A stretch of DNA of 64,000 nt, taken from contig JALSHI010000014.1 in NCBI GenBank assembly GCA_026982315.1, forward strand, positions 22,144 through 86,143, given 5' to 3'. This document shows positions 10,824 to 19,300 of this stretch, one piece after another (positions within the stretch are counted from its first letter, which is position 1; every line of letters begins with the position of its first letter). The stretch is from Lysobacterales bacterium (lineage in GTDB: Bacteria > Pseudomonadota > Gammaproteobacteria > Xanthomonadales > Marinicellaceae). The position numbers were made by a program, and so were the translations under genes. Below the pieces are notes generated by a model. The model was not told where the DNA came from. It did not search any database and saw nothing but the letters and a program-made list of their open reading frames with translations.

Positions 10824-12023
10824 ATGATGAACACTTTGGTTCCTCTTGTATTTGTTCGGAGGGTTGGAAAACTCACTGGCTGGATAGCAGCATCCCTGCT
10901 TTTCGCCATGGTGTCCATGGCCCAAGCCAATCCACTGGTACCGGCGCCACCGGAAATCAATGCCAAAAGCTATATTCTGAAAGACTTCCACAGTAATCAA
11001 ATACTGGCCCAGAAAAATGCCCATCTGCGGGTTGAGCCAGCCAGTATCACCAAAATGATGACAGCCTACGTGGTTTTCAATGAACTGGCTCAGGGGCGCT
11101 TGCGGCCTGATGAAAAAGCCACCATCAGCGAAAAAGCCTGGCGCACCGGCGGCTCCAAAATGTTCATTGAAGTGGGCAAGCAGGTGCCCATTATTGACCT
11201 TATCAAGGGCATGATTATCCAGTCCGGCAATGACGCCAGCGTGGCGCTGGCCGAACATATCGCCGGCAGTGAAGAAACCTTTGCCAGCATGATGAACCAG
11301 CAAGCCGAAAAACTGGGAATGAAGGACTCGCATTTTGCCAATGCCACCGGCCTGCCCCATGAAAACCATTACACCACTGCCGCAGATGTCGCTATTTTGT
11401 CGGCGGCCCTTATCCGGGACTTCCCCGAATACTACAAGCTGTTTTCACAGAAACAGTACACCCATAACGGCATTACCCAACACAACCGGAATACCCTGCT
11501 GTGGCGCGACCCCTCAGTGGACGGCCTCAAGACCGGCCATACCCAAAGCGCTGGTTACTGCCTGGCGGCTTCAGCCAAACGCAATGGCATGCGCCTGATT
11601 TCGGCCATTATGGGCACAGAAAGCGAAAAAGCGCGCGCGGATGAAACACAAAAATTGCTGAACTATGGTTTCCGTTTTTTCGAAACCCACCAGCTTTACC
11701 AGCAAGGTGACCCGGATTTGAGTGTGGATGTCTGGAAAGGCGACAAGGAAAGCGTTAAACTGGGGTTGGCCGAAGCCCTTTATGTGACCATTCCCCGTGG
11801 TCAATATAAAAAGCTCTCAGCCGATGTCAAACTGCCCAAAGTCCTGGAAGCCCCGATTCAAAAAGGGCAAAAAATCGGCGTGCTCAAACTGGATTTTAAC
11901 GGCCAGCCGCTTTTGGAACGGGACTTGCTGGCCAAAGAATCTGTCGCCAGCGGCAGCTGGTGGACCCGGGTGACTGACTCTGTGGGGCTGTGGTTCAAAT
12001 CCTTTGGAGACGATGATGAGTGA
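10824..12023 (+). CDS. dacA: D-alanyl-D-alanine carboxypeptidase (PBP5/6 family)
   Basis: This enzyme trims the terminal D-Ala from peptidoglycan pentapeptides. The 399-residue protein has a signal peptide ending near SMAQA, then Ser74-Ile-Thr-Lys77 (SxxK), Ser134-Gly-Asn136 (SxN) and Lys236-Thr-Gly238 (KTG), so all catalytic motifs are intact. The C-terminal segment WWTRVTDSVGLWFKSF looks like the amphipathic helix that anchors PBP5 to the inner membrane. Two tandem ATG codons begin the gene. Its end overlaps ybeD. Confidence 0.96.
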   Translation: MMNTLVPLVFVRRVGKLTGWIAASLLFAMVSMAQANPLVPAPPEINAKSYILKDFHSNQILAQKNAHLRVEPASITKMMTAYVVFNELAQGRLRPDEKATISEKAWRTGGSKMFIEVGKQVPIIDLIKGMIIQSGNDASVALAEHIAGSEETFASMMNQQAEKLGMKDSHFANATGLPHENHYTTAADVAILSAALIRDFPEYYKLFSQKQYTHNGITQHNRNTLLWRDPSVDGLKTGHTQSAGYCLAASAKRNGMRLISAIMGTESEKARADETQKLLNYGFRFFETHQLYQQGDPDLSVDVWKGDKESVKLGLAEALYVTIPRGQYKKLSADVKLPKVLEAPIQKGQKIGVLKLDFNGQPLLERDLLAKESVASGSWWTRVTDSVGLWFKSFGDDDE

Positions 12024-12342
12024 CGACAAGAAACCAGCACCGGCCAACAACCAACAGGGTGTGGATACATCCCTGGATGACAACAAGGAACACGGCCTGA
12101 ATTTCCCCTGCGACTACCCTGTCAAGGCCATGGGCCCCAATACCGAGGCATTCGTCACGGAAATGTTTGACTTGGTCAAAAAACATTGCCCGGATCTCAA
12201 ACGCGAAGACATTACCACCCGTGCCAGCGGTTCGGCCACTTATCAATCTGTGACCTTGCCGGTCAAGGCCGAAAGCCGGGATCATCTCATTGGCATCTAT
12301 CAAGACCTGAAAAACCACAAAGACGTCAAGTGGACGTTGTAA
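12016..12342 (+). CDS. ybeD: DUF493 family protein YbeD
   Basis: YbeD is a small ACT-like fold protein of uncertain function that is consistently found between dacA and lipB. The C-terminal domain is typical: PCDYPVKAMG, then a region ending DLKNHKDVKWTL. Three in-frame starts are possible (TTG 12004, ATG 12013, ATG 12016). I prefer 12016 (108 residues) because GGAG at 12006-12009 then has a six-base spacing. The gene overlaps the dacA end by eight bases. The first 30 residues are polar and probably disordered. Confidence 0.88.
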   Translation: MSDDKKPAPANNQQGVDTSLDDNKEHGLNFPCDYPVKAMGPNTEAFVTEMFDLVKKHCPDLKREDITTRASGSATYQSVTLPVKAESRDHLIGIYQDLKNHKDVKWTL

Positions 12343-12356
12343 CGCGCTGAATTGAC

Positions 12357-13064
12357 ATGGCAACCAAACCGCAGCAAACACCCAAACCACCACGGGCCTT
12401 GCATGTTCACCGCCTCGGGCTGCGCGATTACGAACCGGTATGGCGGGCAATGCAGTCCTTCACCAGCCAGCGCGATGAAAACACGCCCGACGAATTATGG
12501 CTGGTTGAGCACCCGCCGGTTTTTACCCTGGGACAGGCCGGCAAACCCGAGCATATTCTCTGTGCCGGTGATATTCCGGTGATTCATGTGGACCGCGGAG
12601 GGCAAGTCACTTATCACGGGCCAGGGCAAATTGTCGCCTATCCCATGATTGACTTGAAGCGCCATGGAATCGGCGTCAAGGCCCTGGTCAAAGGCATTGA
12701 GCAGGCCATTATTGACACCTTGAACGAATACGGCATTGAAGCCGCCCGCAAAGACAATGCCCCCGGTGTGTATGTGGACGGCAAAAAAATCGCCGCTTTG
12801 GGCCTGCGGGTTCGCAAGGGCCGAAGTTTTCATGGCCTGGCATTTAACATACACATGGATCTGGAACCCTTTAACCGCATCAATCCCTGTGGATTTACCG
12901 ACTTGCAGGTGATTTCCGTGGCTGACCTGGTGCCTGAAGTGACCATAGCCGATATTCAGCCAACACTGGTTAAACACTTGTGCCAACAGCTCAATTTCTA
13001 CCCATTAAGCCAGACTCCAGCTGGCCAACACTCCCTTCATTACGAGGCTCAGCACACCGCATGA
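12357..13064 (+). CDS. lipB: Octanoyl-[ACP]:protein N-octanoyltransferase
   Basis: LipB moves octanoyl from acyl carrier protein to the lipoyl domains of 2-oxoacid dehydrogenases and the glycine cleavage H protein. The 235 residues carry the signature [13 protein letters not shown], Lys144 in [11 protein letters not shown] and Cys178 in NPCGF, matching the Lys/Cys acyl-transfer dyad. The stop overlaps the lipA start as ATGA at 13061-13064. The neighbour lipA completes the pathway. Confidence 0.96.
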   Translation: MATKPQQTPKPPRALHVHRLGLRDYEPVWRAMQSFTSQRDENTPDELWLVEHPPVFTLGQAGKPEHILCAGDIPVIHVDRGGQVTYHGPGQIVAYPMIDLKRHGIGVKALVKGIEQAIIDTLNEYGIEAARKDNAPGVYVDGKKIAALGLRVRKGRSFHGLAFNIHMDLEPFNRINPCGFTDLQVISVADLVPEVTIADIQPTLVKHLCQQLNFYPLSQTPAGQHSLHYEAQHTA

Positions 13065-14053
13065 ACAACAAACAGCCACTTGAGATTCGCCGCGGGCGCG
13101 CCACACCAAAAAGCGCTGGCGTCAAAGAAAAAGCCGGCGCAAAAACCGGTCGCAACCGCGTAACTTTCGATCCCAACCAGCCCATGCTGCGAAAACCTGA
13201 CTGGATTCGCGTCAAACTGCCGGTGGGCAACCAGGTGGCAAAGCTCAAGGCCAAGCTGCGCGACAACTCCCTGGTCACCGTGTGCGAGGAGGCTTCCTGC
13301 CCCAATATCCACGAGTGTTTTGGCAAGGGCACGGCCACCTTTATGATTCTGGGGGAAATCTGCACCCGCCGGTGCGCCTTTTGCGATGTGGCCCATGGCC
13401 GGCCGTTGCCGCCGGATGACAAGGAGCCGCTCAACCTGGCGCGCACCATTGCCGACATGGGGCTGAAATACGTGGTCATCACCTCGGTTGACCGCGACGA
13501 CCTCAAAGACGGGGGAGCGCAGCACTTCGTGGACTGCATCAACCGCACACGCGAACACAATCCCGGCATCCGCATCGAAATACTGACCCCGGACTTTCGC
13601 GGCAAGGGAAAAATGCAACGCGCGCTGGAAATATTCGACCACGGCCTGCCGGATGTCTTCAATCACAACCTGGAAACGGTCAAGGAACTATACCGCGCTG
13701 TGCGGCCCGGCGCCGATTACCAGTGGTCGCTGGACTTGCTTAAACAGTTCAAGGAACGCAACCCGCAGGTGGTCACAAAATCCGGCATTATGGTGGGGCT
13801 GGGTGAAACATTCGAACAGGTCAAAGGCGTTTTGCAGGATCTGTGCGCGCACGATGTGGACATGATTACCATTGGGCAATACCTGCAACCTTCGAAACAC
13901 CACCACCCGGTTGTCCGCTACTGGACGCCCGATGAGTTTGAGGCCATTCGGGCGTATGGAGAGCAGCTTGGCTTCATGCACATTGCCGCCGGACCGCTGG
14001 TGCGCAGCTCATACCATGCCGATGTACAGGCCGAGGAAGCCGGAGCTGTCTAG
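13061..14053 (+). CDS. lipA: Lipoyl synthase (radical SAM)
   Basis: LipA inserts two sulfurs into the protein-bound octanoyl chain. The start at 13061 (330 residues, [12 protein letters not shown]) is chosen because it overlaps the lipB stop as ATGA; an upstream in-frame start would lie deep inside lipB. Both iron-sulfur cluster motifs are visible: the auxiliary cluster Cys75, Cys80, Cys86 ([12 protein letters not shown]) and the radical-SAM CxxxCxxC at Cys101, Cys105, Cys108. It ends the long plus-strand chain and converges on yceI. Confidence 0.97.
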   Translation: MNNKQPLEIRRGRATPKSAGVKEKAGAKTGRNRVTFDPNQPMLRKPDWIRVKLPVGNQVAKLKAKLRDNSLVTVCEEASCPNIHECFGKGTATFMILGEICTRRCAFCDVAHGRPLPPDDKEPLNLARTIADMGLKYVVITSVDRDDLKDGGAQHFVDCINRTREHNPGIRIEILTPDFRGKGKMQRALEIFDHGLPDVFNHNLETVKELYRAVRPGADYQWSLDLLKQFKERNPQVVTKSGIMVGLGETFEQVKGVLQDLCAHDVDMITIGQYLQPSKHHHPVVRYWTPDEFEAIRAYGEQLGFMHIAAGPLVRSSYHADVQAEEAGAV

Positions 14054-14076
14054 TGCCGGCCTCCTGTGGCTTTTCT

Positions 14077-14697
14077 TTACTTGTTCGGCTGCCAAATGCC
14101 TTCCAGGGAAATCCAGATTTTTATCTGCTCGGCTTCCGGCCCCAGCATGGCGGCTTTCTTCATGTTAAAGTCCGACAGGCGTAATTCACCGGTGGCCTCG
14201 AAACCCTGACGATACCCGCCCCAGGGGTCCTTGCCGCCACCCAGATGCGTGACCGCCAGTTCCACCGGCTTTTCAATGCCCCGTAAAGTCAATACGCCCT
14301 TGAGTGAGGCCCGACCATTGCCCTGGTCTTCCCAGCCGGTGCTCACAAAAGTGGCCTGCGGATACGTCTTGACATCGAAAAAGTCAGCGCTTTTCAAGTG
14401 CTTGTCCCGCTCTGCATGATTGCTGTCCAGGCTGCGCATATCCATCATCACCTGTACCCGGTTATTGGCCGGATTGTCCTTATCAAAAACAAAATCGCCG
14501 TCAAACCGACGAATATGGCCCTCCAGCCAGCTAAATCCCAGATGTTTAATTTTGAAGCTGATAAAAGCGTGCATGCCCTTGGTATCGATTTTATAGTGCC
14601 GCTCGGCGGCCATGGCATGCGCGCCAAACAGCATCGCAATACAAAATAAGGCCAATGCATCAACGCCGCGGGTATGCAGATATTGTCGTGTTTTCAT
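14077..14697 (-). CDS. YceI family periplasmic lipid-binding-like protein
   Basis: YceI proteins are lipocalin-like beta-barrels that bind long polyisoprenoids; many are exported and found next to cytochrome b561. The 206-residue protein has a signal peptide (cleavage near AMAAE) and the family pattern YKIDTKGMHAFISFKIKHLG, SADFFDVKTYPQATF and GVLTLRGIEKPV. It starts three bases after the cybB stop, so the two are one operon. The actual ligand cannot be read from the sequence. Confidence 0.9.
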   Translation of the reverse strand: MKTRQYLHTRGVDALALFCIAMLFGAHAMAAERHYKIDTKGMHAFISFKIKHLGFSWLEGHIRRFDGDFVFDKDNPANNRVQVMMDMRSLDSNHAERDKHLKSADFFDVKTYPQATFVSTGWEDQGNGRASLKGVLTLRGIEKPVELAVTHLGGGKDPWGGYRQGFEATGELRLSDFNMKKAAMLGPEAEQIKIWISLEGIWQPNK

Positions 14698-14700
14698 GGG

Positions 14701-15294
14701 TTATTTCCTCCTGTCAGAAAGTTGAGTCGGACAGCGGCCAAAAATTCGCCATAAACTGCCATCACCCAGCACAAAGTGGTGCCACAAGGCCGCTGCGGCA
14801 TGTAAAACAATCAAACCAACCAGGCCGTAAGCCAGCCAGCGGTGCCACCAACCGGCCTGGTCTTCCAGATTCTCTGCGGGCAGGAAAGCAGACCCGAAAA
14901 ACCAGGCGGGTATTTCAAACCAGTCAAAAACCTCAACACTGGCGCCCCTGGCGGTAGTTATCAGATACCCGCTGAGAATCAGAAAAAACATCAGCACATA
15001 AAACAAGCGGTGAACCCAGCGGGCCAAAAAGCGGCTTGTTGCCGTACCGGTAAGCACCGGCGGCGGGTTCATCCAGCGCCATAACAAGCGCACCAGCAAC
15101 GGGACGCCAAGCAACACACCCAAACTGCGGTGCCAGTCCGGCGCACGCACATACCACGGATGGTAGTAGTCCAGGCTCACCATCCACAAACCCAGGCCAA
15201 TCAATGCCAACAGCCACACGACCATGAGCCAGTGCAAAAAGGCAAAAGCCCAGCCATAACAATTGCGAGTGTTTTTCCAGTGCGTTTTGACCAT
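14701..15294 (-). CDS. Cytochrome b561 family protein
   Basis: This is a four-helix inner-membrane dihaem cytochrome b, possibly passing electrons to or from the quinone pool. The 197 residues give four membrane segments with histidines that could bind haem: FLHW near residue 20, DWHR near 53, WVHR near 97 and HAAAALWHH near 170. The ATG at 15294 is chosen over an open upstream extension because the family begins near NCYGWAFAFLHW. YceI downstream is the usual partner. Confidence 0.88.
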   Translation of the reverse strand: MVKTHWKNTRNCYGWAFAFLHWLMVVWLLALIGLGLWMVSLDYYHPWYVRAPDWHRSLGVLLGVPLLVRLLWRWMNPPPVLTGTATSRFLARWVHRLFYVLMFFLILSGYLITTARGASVEVFDWFEIPAWFFGSAFLPAENLEDQAGWWHRWLAYGLVGLIVLHAAAALWHHFVLGDGSLWRIFGRCPTQLSDRRK

Positions 15295-15330
15295 GGCCTT
15301 GATTCCCGGCCTAAGACTTCGGGTTAAGGG

Positions 15331-15336
15331 TATAAT
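15331..15336 (+). promoter_or_regulatory. Perfect TATAAT -10 close to the kinase start
   Basis: A consensus TATAAT ends only seven bases before the ATG at 15344. If used, transcription would begin at or next to the start codon and give a leaderless message. No good -35 lies 16-18 bases upstream, and there is no clear ribosome binding site before the ATG, so function is uncertain. Confidence 0.35.
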
Positions 15337-15343
15337 TTTCCTG

Positions 15344-16288
15344 ATGCCTGACAGTAGTTTAACACCCATTAAAACCTGCCTTGAATCCTTTGACCCGGAT
15401 ATCCGCTGGCAGTCGGCCACACCCGTAGGTGGAGGCTGTATCCACCGTTGCTATGTGCTGACCAGCGATAACCAGCACACCCGCCGACAATGGTTCCTGA
15501 AAACGAATACGGCCGCCGCCTGGCCGGTTCTTCAGGCAGAGGCAGAGGGCCTGAGTGCGTTGCATGCCGCCTGTCATCGCCAAAGTCAATCGGCCATTGT
15601 GACTCCGAAGCCGCATCTGTGCGCTCAGGAAAATGGCATTGCTTTTCTGCTGATGGATTATTTGCCTCTGGCCCGGGGTCTGAATCATCACGCTGCCCAA
15701 CTGCTGGGGGCCGGGTTATTCCATCTGCACACGCACACTGCCGCCAACGGCTGTTTTGGTTTTCCGCATGATAACTTTATCGGCGCCACGCCCCAAATCA
15801 ATCACTGGGAGAGTGAATGGGCCGAGTTTTTCGCACGTCACCGGCTCGGCCATCAACTCCAACTGGCCGAACAAAACGGCCACCATGCCGTGTTATCCCG
15901 TGGCTGGCGAGTCCTGCGTAAACTGCCGGTTTTTTTTGCCCGTCATACGCCCAGACCCAGTTTATTGCATGGGGACTTGTGGAGCGGAAACGTCGCTGGC
16001 CTGTGCAATGGCCCACCGGCGATGTTCGACCCGGCCGTCTACTATGGCGACCGGGAAACCGATTTGGCCATGATGCGCCTGTTTGGCGGTTTTCCCGCCG
16101 CGGTGTTTAGTGCCTACCGACAAGCCGCACAGGCCGCAGGTCAACCGCTGCCTGCAGAAAGTGAGATGGATTTTCAGCGGCGCATTCGCATCTATCAGCT
16201 GTATCACTGGCTGAATCACCTGAACCTGTTTGGCGCAGGCTACCTGCCAGCGGTGCAACGCTGTCTGGATGATATCCTCTCAGTGTGA
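15344..16288 (+). CDS. Fructosamine kinase family protein
   Basis: The family phosphorylates sugar amines on glycated proteins or small molecules for repair. The 314 residues begin MPDSSLTPIKTCLES, then PVGGGCIHRCY (nucleotide loop), FLKTN (Lys of the kinase fold), LLMDYL, and the catalytic block LLHGDLWSGNVAG followed by FDPAVYYGDRETDLAM. These match the fructosamine-kinase/aminoglycoside-phosphotransferase fold. The ATG at 15344 is preferred because the 27 codons upstream overlap the cybB promoter area. The 3' end overlaps the convergent peptidase gene by nine bases. Confidence 0.88.
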   Translation: MPDSSLTPIKTCLESFDPDIRWQSATPVGGGCIHRCYVLTSDNQHTRRQWFLKTNTAAAWPVLQAEAEGLSALHAACHRQSQSAIVTPKPHLCAQENGIAFLLMDYLPLARGLNHHAAQLLGAGLFHLHTHTAANGCFGFPHDNFIGATPQINHWESEWAEFFARHRLGHQLQLAEQNGHHAVLSRGWRVLRKLPVFFARHTPRPSLLHGDLWSGNVAGLCNGPPAMFDPAVYYGDRETDLAMMRLFGGFPAAVFSAYRQAAQAAGQPLPAESEMDFQRRIRIYQLYHWLNHLNLFGAGYLPAVQRCLDDILSV

Positions 16289-17245
16289 ACGCAACCACTG
16301 ACCTTTTTGGGGCGTAAAGGGCTGCCCTTGCGCATCTGCAAACTCAAAAGGAATACTCGTTAGCGTGCCGTGGCTATTCTTTTGCACCACAAAGTGCAGA
16401 TGCGGGCCAGTGGAAAACCCGGAATTACCTGACCGCGCAATCACTTGGCCACGCTGTACGCGCTGGCCCGGGCGCACTCGCAATGAACCGCGTTTGAGAT
16501 GGGCATACACCGCCATGGTGCCATCATCATGCAGGATACGCACATAATTGTTTCGCTGCACATACCTGGCCTTGGCCTTTCCATCGGAGAAATTGTTTTC
16601 AACATCCATCACCACACCGGCGCGGGCCGCCAGTACCGGCGTGCCAATAGGCAGCCCTATGTCAACAGCGTAACGGTTTTGTGGATTGTTGTGCGTCGTT
16701 TCGCCATTGAACGCCTGGCCCACCAGGGCACTGCCTGTGATGGCGAAGGGCAAACGATAGGGCGCAGGAGGGTCGTGCACGGCAGCCGGATCCCCCAACT
16801 CCCAGGTAAATTTATATCCCCAGCCCCAACCACGGCGGCCGTCTTCAGGACTGATGAATAAAATATCGCCTTCATACTGACCGGGCAAAACTGTGTCGAG
16901 CAGCCTGTCCGGCAAGGGTGGCTCTGTAACAATGTTATCAGCCTGAGTCAATTTCAGGCGGATATTGACCGGTCCATGGAAAGGATTGACCACAAATAAC
17001 TGTGGGTGGCGCTTGCTGCCACGATTACGAATACGAACTTCCCGGGTAGTGTCCGGCGGCGCAGGTGTCGGGATTTCCTCCACTTGCACCTCGACCTGGT
17101 CGGCCATATCCGGCTGCTGGTCGCTGTAGTGCGCCACACCTTGGGCGTCCACCCACTTGTAAACCTTGCTGGCGCAGCTTTTGGGCATAACCAGCACCAG
17201 TATCCCCAAGATCACCACCAAAACAATCCAGTGCCCGCGTGTCAC
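16280..17245 (-). CDS. M23 family peptidase-like protein with N-terminal DUF4124 domain
   Basis: M23 (LytM) proteins cut peptide cross-links in the cell wall or activate amidases. The 321-residue product has a membrane segment near residues 8-22, a DUF4124 domain (KVYKWVDAQGVAHYSDQQP), a beta-rich middle, and a LytM domain from about 180. HLHF (282-285) and YAHL (His249) are present, but the first zinc motif HxxxD is replaced: the Asp is kept (Asp195, NRYAVD) and Arg stands at the His position. The GTG start at 17245 is chosen because GGGAGG lies eight bases upstream; it follows the upstream stop by one base. Catalytic activity is uncertain. Confidence 0.85.
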   Translation of the reverse strand: MTRGHWIVLVVILGILVLVMPKSCASKVYKWVDAQGVAHYSDQQPDMADQVEVQVEEIPTPAPPDTTREVRIRNRGSKRHPQLFVVNPFHGPVNIRLKLTQADNIVTEPPLPDRLLDTVLPGQYEGDILFISPEDGRRGWGWGYKFTWELGDPAAVHDPPAPYRLPFAITGSALVGQAFNGETTHNNPQNRYAVDIGLPIGTPVLAARAGVVMDVENNFSDGKAKARYVQRNNYVRILHDDGTMAVYAHLKRGSLRVRPGQRVQRGQVIARSGNSGFSTGPHLHFVVQKNSHGTLTSIPFEFADAQGQPFTPQKGQWLRSH

Positions 17246-17246
17246 C

Positions 17247-17723
17247 CTAGCCACCCTCCCTGTCACTGCCTATATGCAAGGCCAATACGGCCAACAGGTG
17301 AAACAGGTTCTGCAGGCGGGTATGAAAATTGATTGCCGAACCTGTATTGGACAAGGCGCACAACTGCTTCAAATGGGTGATTTTGTGATAGATGTTGTCT
17401 GTCAACCGGGTGGTACTCCAGCCGTGGTAACGCCGCAAGGCAGGCTTGTTGGCAGTGCTCTTGGCGCTGATTTTCGCCCGGCTCAGGCGATTAAAGCGAA
17501 AACCACTGGCTAGCGCCTGGCGATAAGCGGCATCCTGTAGTTGGGCGATGACTTCACACGGCTGTGCCTTCAGCAGCAACCCCTGCCGCAGCAGCTCCAG
17601 ATTTTGTGCGATTTCCATCACCAGCGCATGCCGTAAACCACGCTGGTTGGCCAGCCGCACTTGCAAGGCATGAATGGCCTGTTGCGCTGAGGTCACCAAG
17701 GACAGGGAATCTGTGGCACTCAT
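17247..17723 (-). CDS. Hypothetical protein, translationally coupled to the M23 gene
   Basis: I do not recognise this family. The 158-residue product (ATG at 17723) is helical and basic in the middle, with a Leu/Gln-rich first half (RLANQRGLRHALVMEIAQN, LELLRQGLLLKAQ) and no signal peptide or clear membrane helix, although residues 142-152 are hydrophobic (FHLLAVLALHI). The stop lies one base before the likely GTG start of the M23 gene. Earlier in-frame codons exist, but ATG 17723 is the most natural start. Confidence 0.55.
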   Translation of the reverse strand: MSATDSLSLVTSAQQAIHALQVRLANQRGLRHALVMEIAQNLELLRQGLLLKAQPCEVIAQLQDAAYRQALASGFRFNRLSRAKISAKSTANKPALRRYHGWSTTRLTDNIYHKITHLKQLCALSNTGSAINFHTRLQNLFHLLAVLALHIGSDREGG

Positions 17724-17888
17724 GCTGCCTATTCTAACGGACAAAAGCCGTTTGTGCTGGAATGTTACCCACCACCGTCAGCGCCAGAACAGACCATCTG
17801 CAAAACAATGCCTTGTGGGGCCAAGGGCGCGTATTCGACAGAAACAGGCGCGCCGCGGCCCCAGCTGTTATTTCAAGTCTATAGACAG
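17724..17888. other. Gap between cbpM and the unknown gene
   Basis: 165 bases without a supported gene. I see no hairpin followed by a T-run and no good sigma-70 promoter here; it presumably holds the promoter of the hypothetical gene and the end of the cbpA-cbpM message. Confidence 0.3.
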
Positions 17889-18206
17889 CTACCAGCCCAG
17901 CGTAGACAAGCGGCGCAGCCGCTGCTGAAGCCGTTCAATTTCATCCAGCAAGTCCAACGCCAGGGCGGCACCGGCCAGATTGACGCCCAGGTCACGGCGC
18001 AGATGCACAACCGTTCGCACACGCGGCACGCACTGGCCGGTAAACACCGGCTTGGGTTCTTCGCTGACTGGTGTAATAATGCCTTCATCCACCAAACGCA
18101 GGATGTCCTCGGCGGAAAACCCGGTGGCCGCGGCCAGTTCGGCCAGGGTAAACTCGGCTTCTTCCGCAATCTGGCCGTTGATGTATTCACTAAGAGCTGT
18201 GTTCAT
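17889..18206 (-). CDS. cbpM: Chaperone modulator CbpM
   Basis: CbpM binds the J-domain of CbpA and modulates its co-chaperone activity. The 105-residue protein has a MerR-like helix-turn-helix (TLAELAAATGFSAEDILRLV) followed by PVFTGQCVPRVRTVVHLRRDLGVNLAGAALALDLLDEI, which is the usual CbpM pattern. It lies 12 bases downstream of cbpA in the same orientation, the standard cbpA-cbpM arrangement. Confidence 0.92.
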   Translation of the reverse strand: MNTALSEYINGQIAEEAEFTLAELAAATGFSAEDILRLVDEGIITPVSEEPKPVFTGQCVPRVRTVVHLRRDLGVNLAGAALALDLLDEIERLQQRLRRLSTLGW

Positions 18207-18218
18207 ACCATTCTCCTG

Positions 18219-19181
18219 TTAGCGCAAATGCGCACGGGGGTTAAAGTCGAGTTTGTCCTTAAGCTTAAGCCACTCATCCCGGGCGTGTTCGTTATGATCG
18301 GGCATGGCGATGTTGATAACCGCGTACAAATCGCCAGGCACCTTACTGGGCAGTCCCTTGCCTTTCAGGCGCATTTTCTGCCCCGCCTTGGCATTTGGCG
18401 GTATGGACAACTTGACTTTTCCGGTGGGCGTGGGCACATCCACCTTGGCGCCCAGCGCCGCCTCCCACGGGGCCACGGGCAAATCCAGGTACAAGTCATT
18501 GTCTTCAACCTTGAAGTAGGGGTGTGGCAAAAACTTGACCTTCAGGTACAAATCCCCGGCCGGAGCACCGCCCAGTCCGGGTTTTCCCTGACCGGCCAAG
18601 CGGATATGCTGGCCTTCCTTGATGCCCTTGGGGATTTTGACGTTCAAATTAACTTCTTTAAGCGTCATGCGGCCATCGGGCAACAATTCCGGCTTGCGGT
18701 ATTTAATGGTTCGGGTGGTGCCGGTAAAGCTGTCTTCTAGTGGAATCTGAATGACATTGCTGATGTCTTCGCCTCGACGCGCATAGGTCCGCCGTTGGCC
18801 GCCGCCAAAATCAAAGCCGGCATGACCACCCCGGCCCCGGGCACCGAATATGCTTTCAAAAAAATCACTAAATCCCTCGGCGCCACCACTGGTGTAACCA
18901 CCACCGGCAAAGTCAAAGCCTGACGGATCCCAATCCGGCGGCGGCGTAAATTCCTGACCATGCTTCCAGTTCATGCCGAACTGGTCATAGGCTTTCCGTT
19001 TTTCAGGATCCTTAAGCACTTCGTAAGCTTCGCCAATTTCCTTGAATTTGGCCTCAGCGTCCGCTTCCTTGCTCACATCCGGGTGATATTTGCGCGCCAG
19101 TTTTTTATAGGCGCGCTTGATGGTTTTCTGGTCTGCGTTCTTGTCAACGCCGAGAATTTTATAATAATCTTTATATTCCAT
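18219..19181 (-). CDS. cbpA: DnaJ-class co-chaperone CbpA
   Basis: CbpA is a DnaJ-like co-chaperone of DnaK and a curved-DNA-binding protein. The 320-residue product has an N-terminal J-domain (residues 1-70) with the HPD motif (YHPDV), a Gly/Phe-rich linker (about 85-135), and two C-terminal substrate-binding domains. The zinc-finger of DnaJ is absent, which separates CbpA from DnaJ. It is the first gene of cbpA-cbpM. Confidence 0.94.
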   Translation of the reverse strand: MEYKDYYKILGVDKNADQKTIKRAYKKLARKYHPDVSKEADAEAKFKEIGEAYEVLKDPEKRKAYDQFGMNWKHGQEFTPPPDWDPSGFDFAGGGYTSGGAEGFSDFFESIFGARGRGGHAGFDFGGGQRRTYARRGEDISNVIQIPLEDSFTGTTRTIKYRKPELLPDGRMTLKEVNLNVKIPKGIKEGQHIRLAGQGKPGLGGAPAGDLYLKVKFLPHPYFKVEDNDLYLDLPVAPWEAALGAKVDVPTPTGKVKLSIPPNAKAGQKMRLKGKGLPSKVPGDLYAVINIAMPDHNEHARDEWLKLKDKLDFNPRAHLR

Positions 19182-19300
19182 GCTTGTTCGCCGCTATTTT
19201 GTGAATTGCCATCCCCGCTAGATGGTGTTTATTGATGAAAATTCAAGAGGGTTTGGGCGGTATTTGCCGCTGCTGTGGGAAAGCCGGTTATGTCGGGGCG

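Noticed and set aside
17754..18740. Long plus-strand open frame opposite cbpM and cbpA
   Set aside because: It lies antisense to two well-recognised genes, with no ribosome binding site or family pattern.
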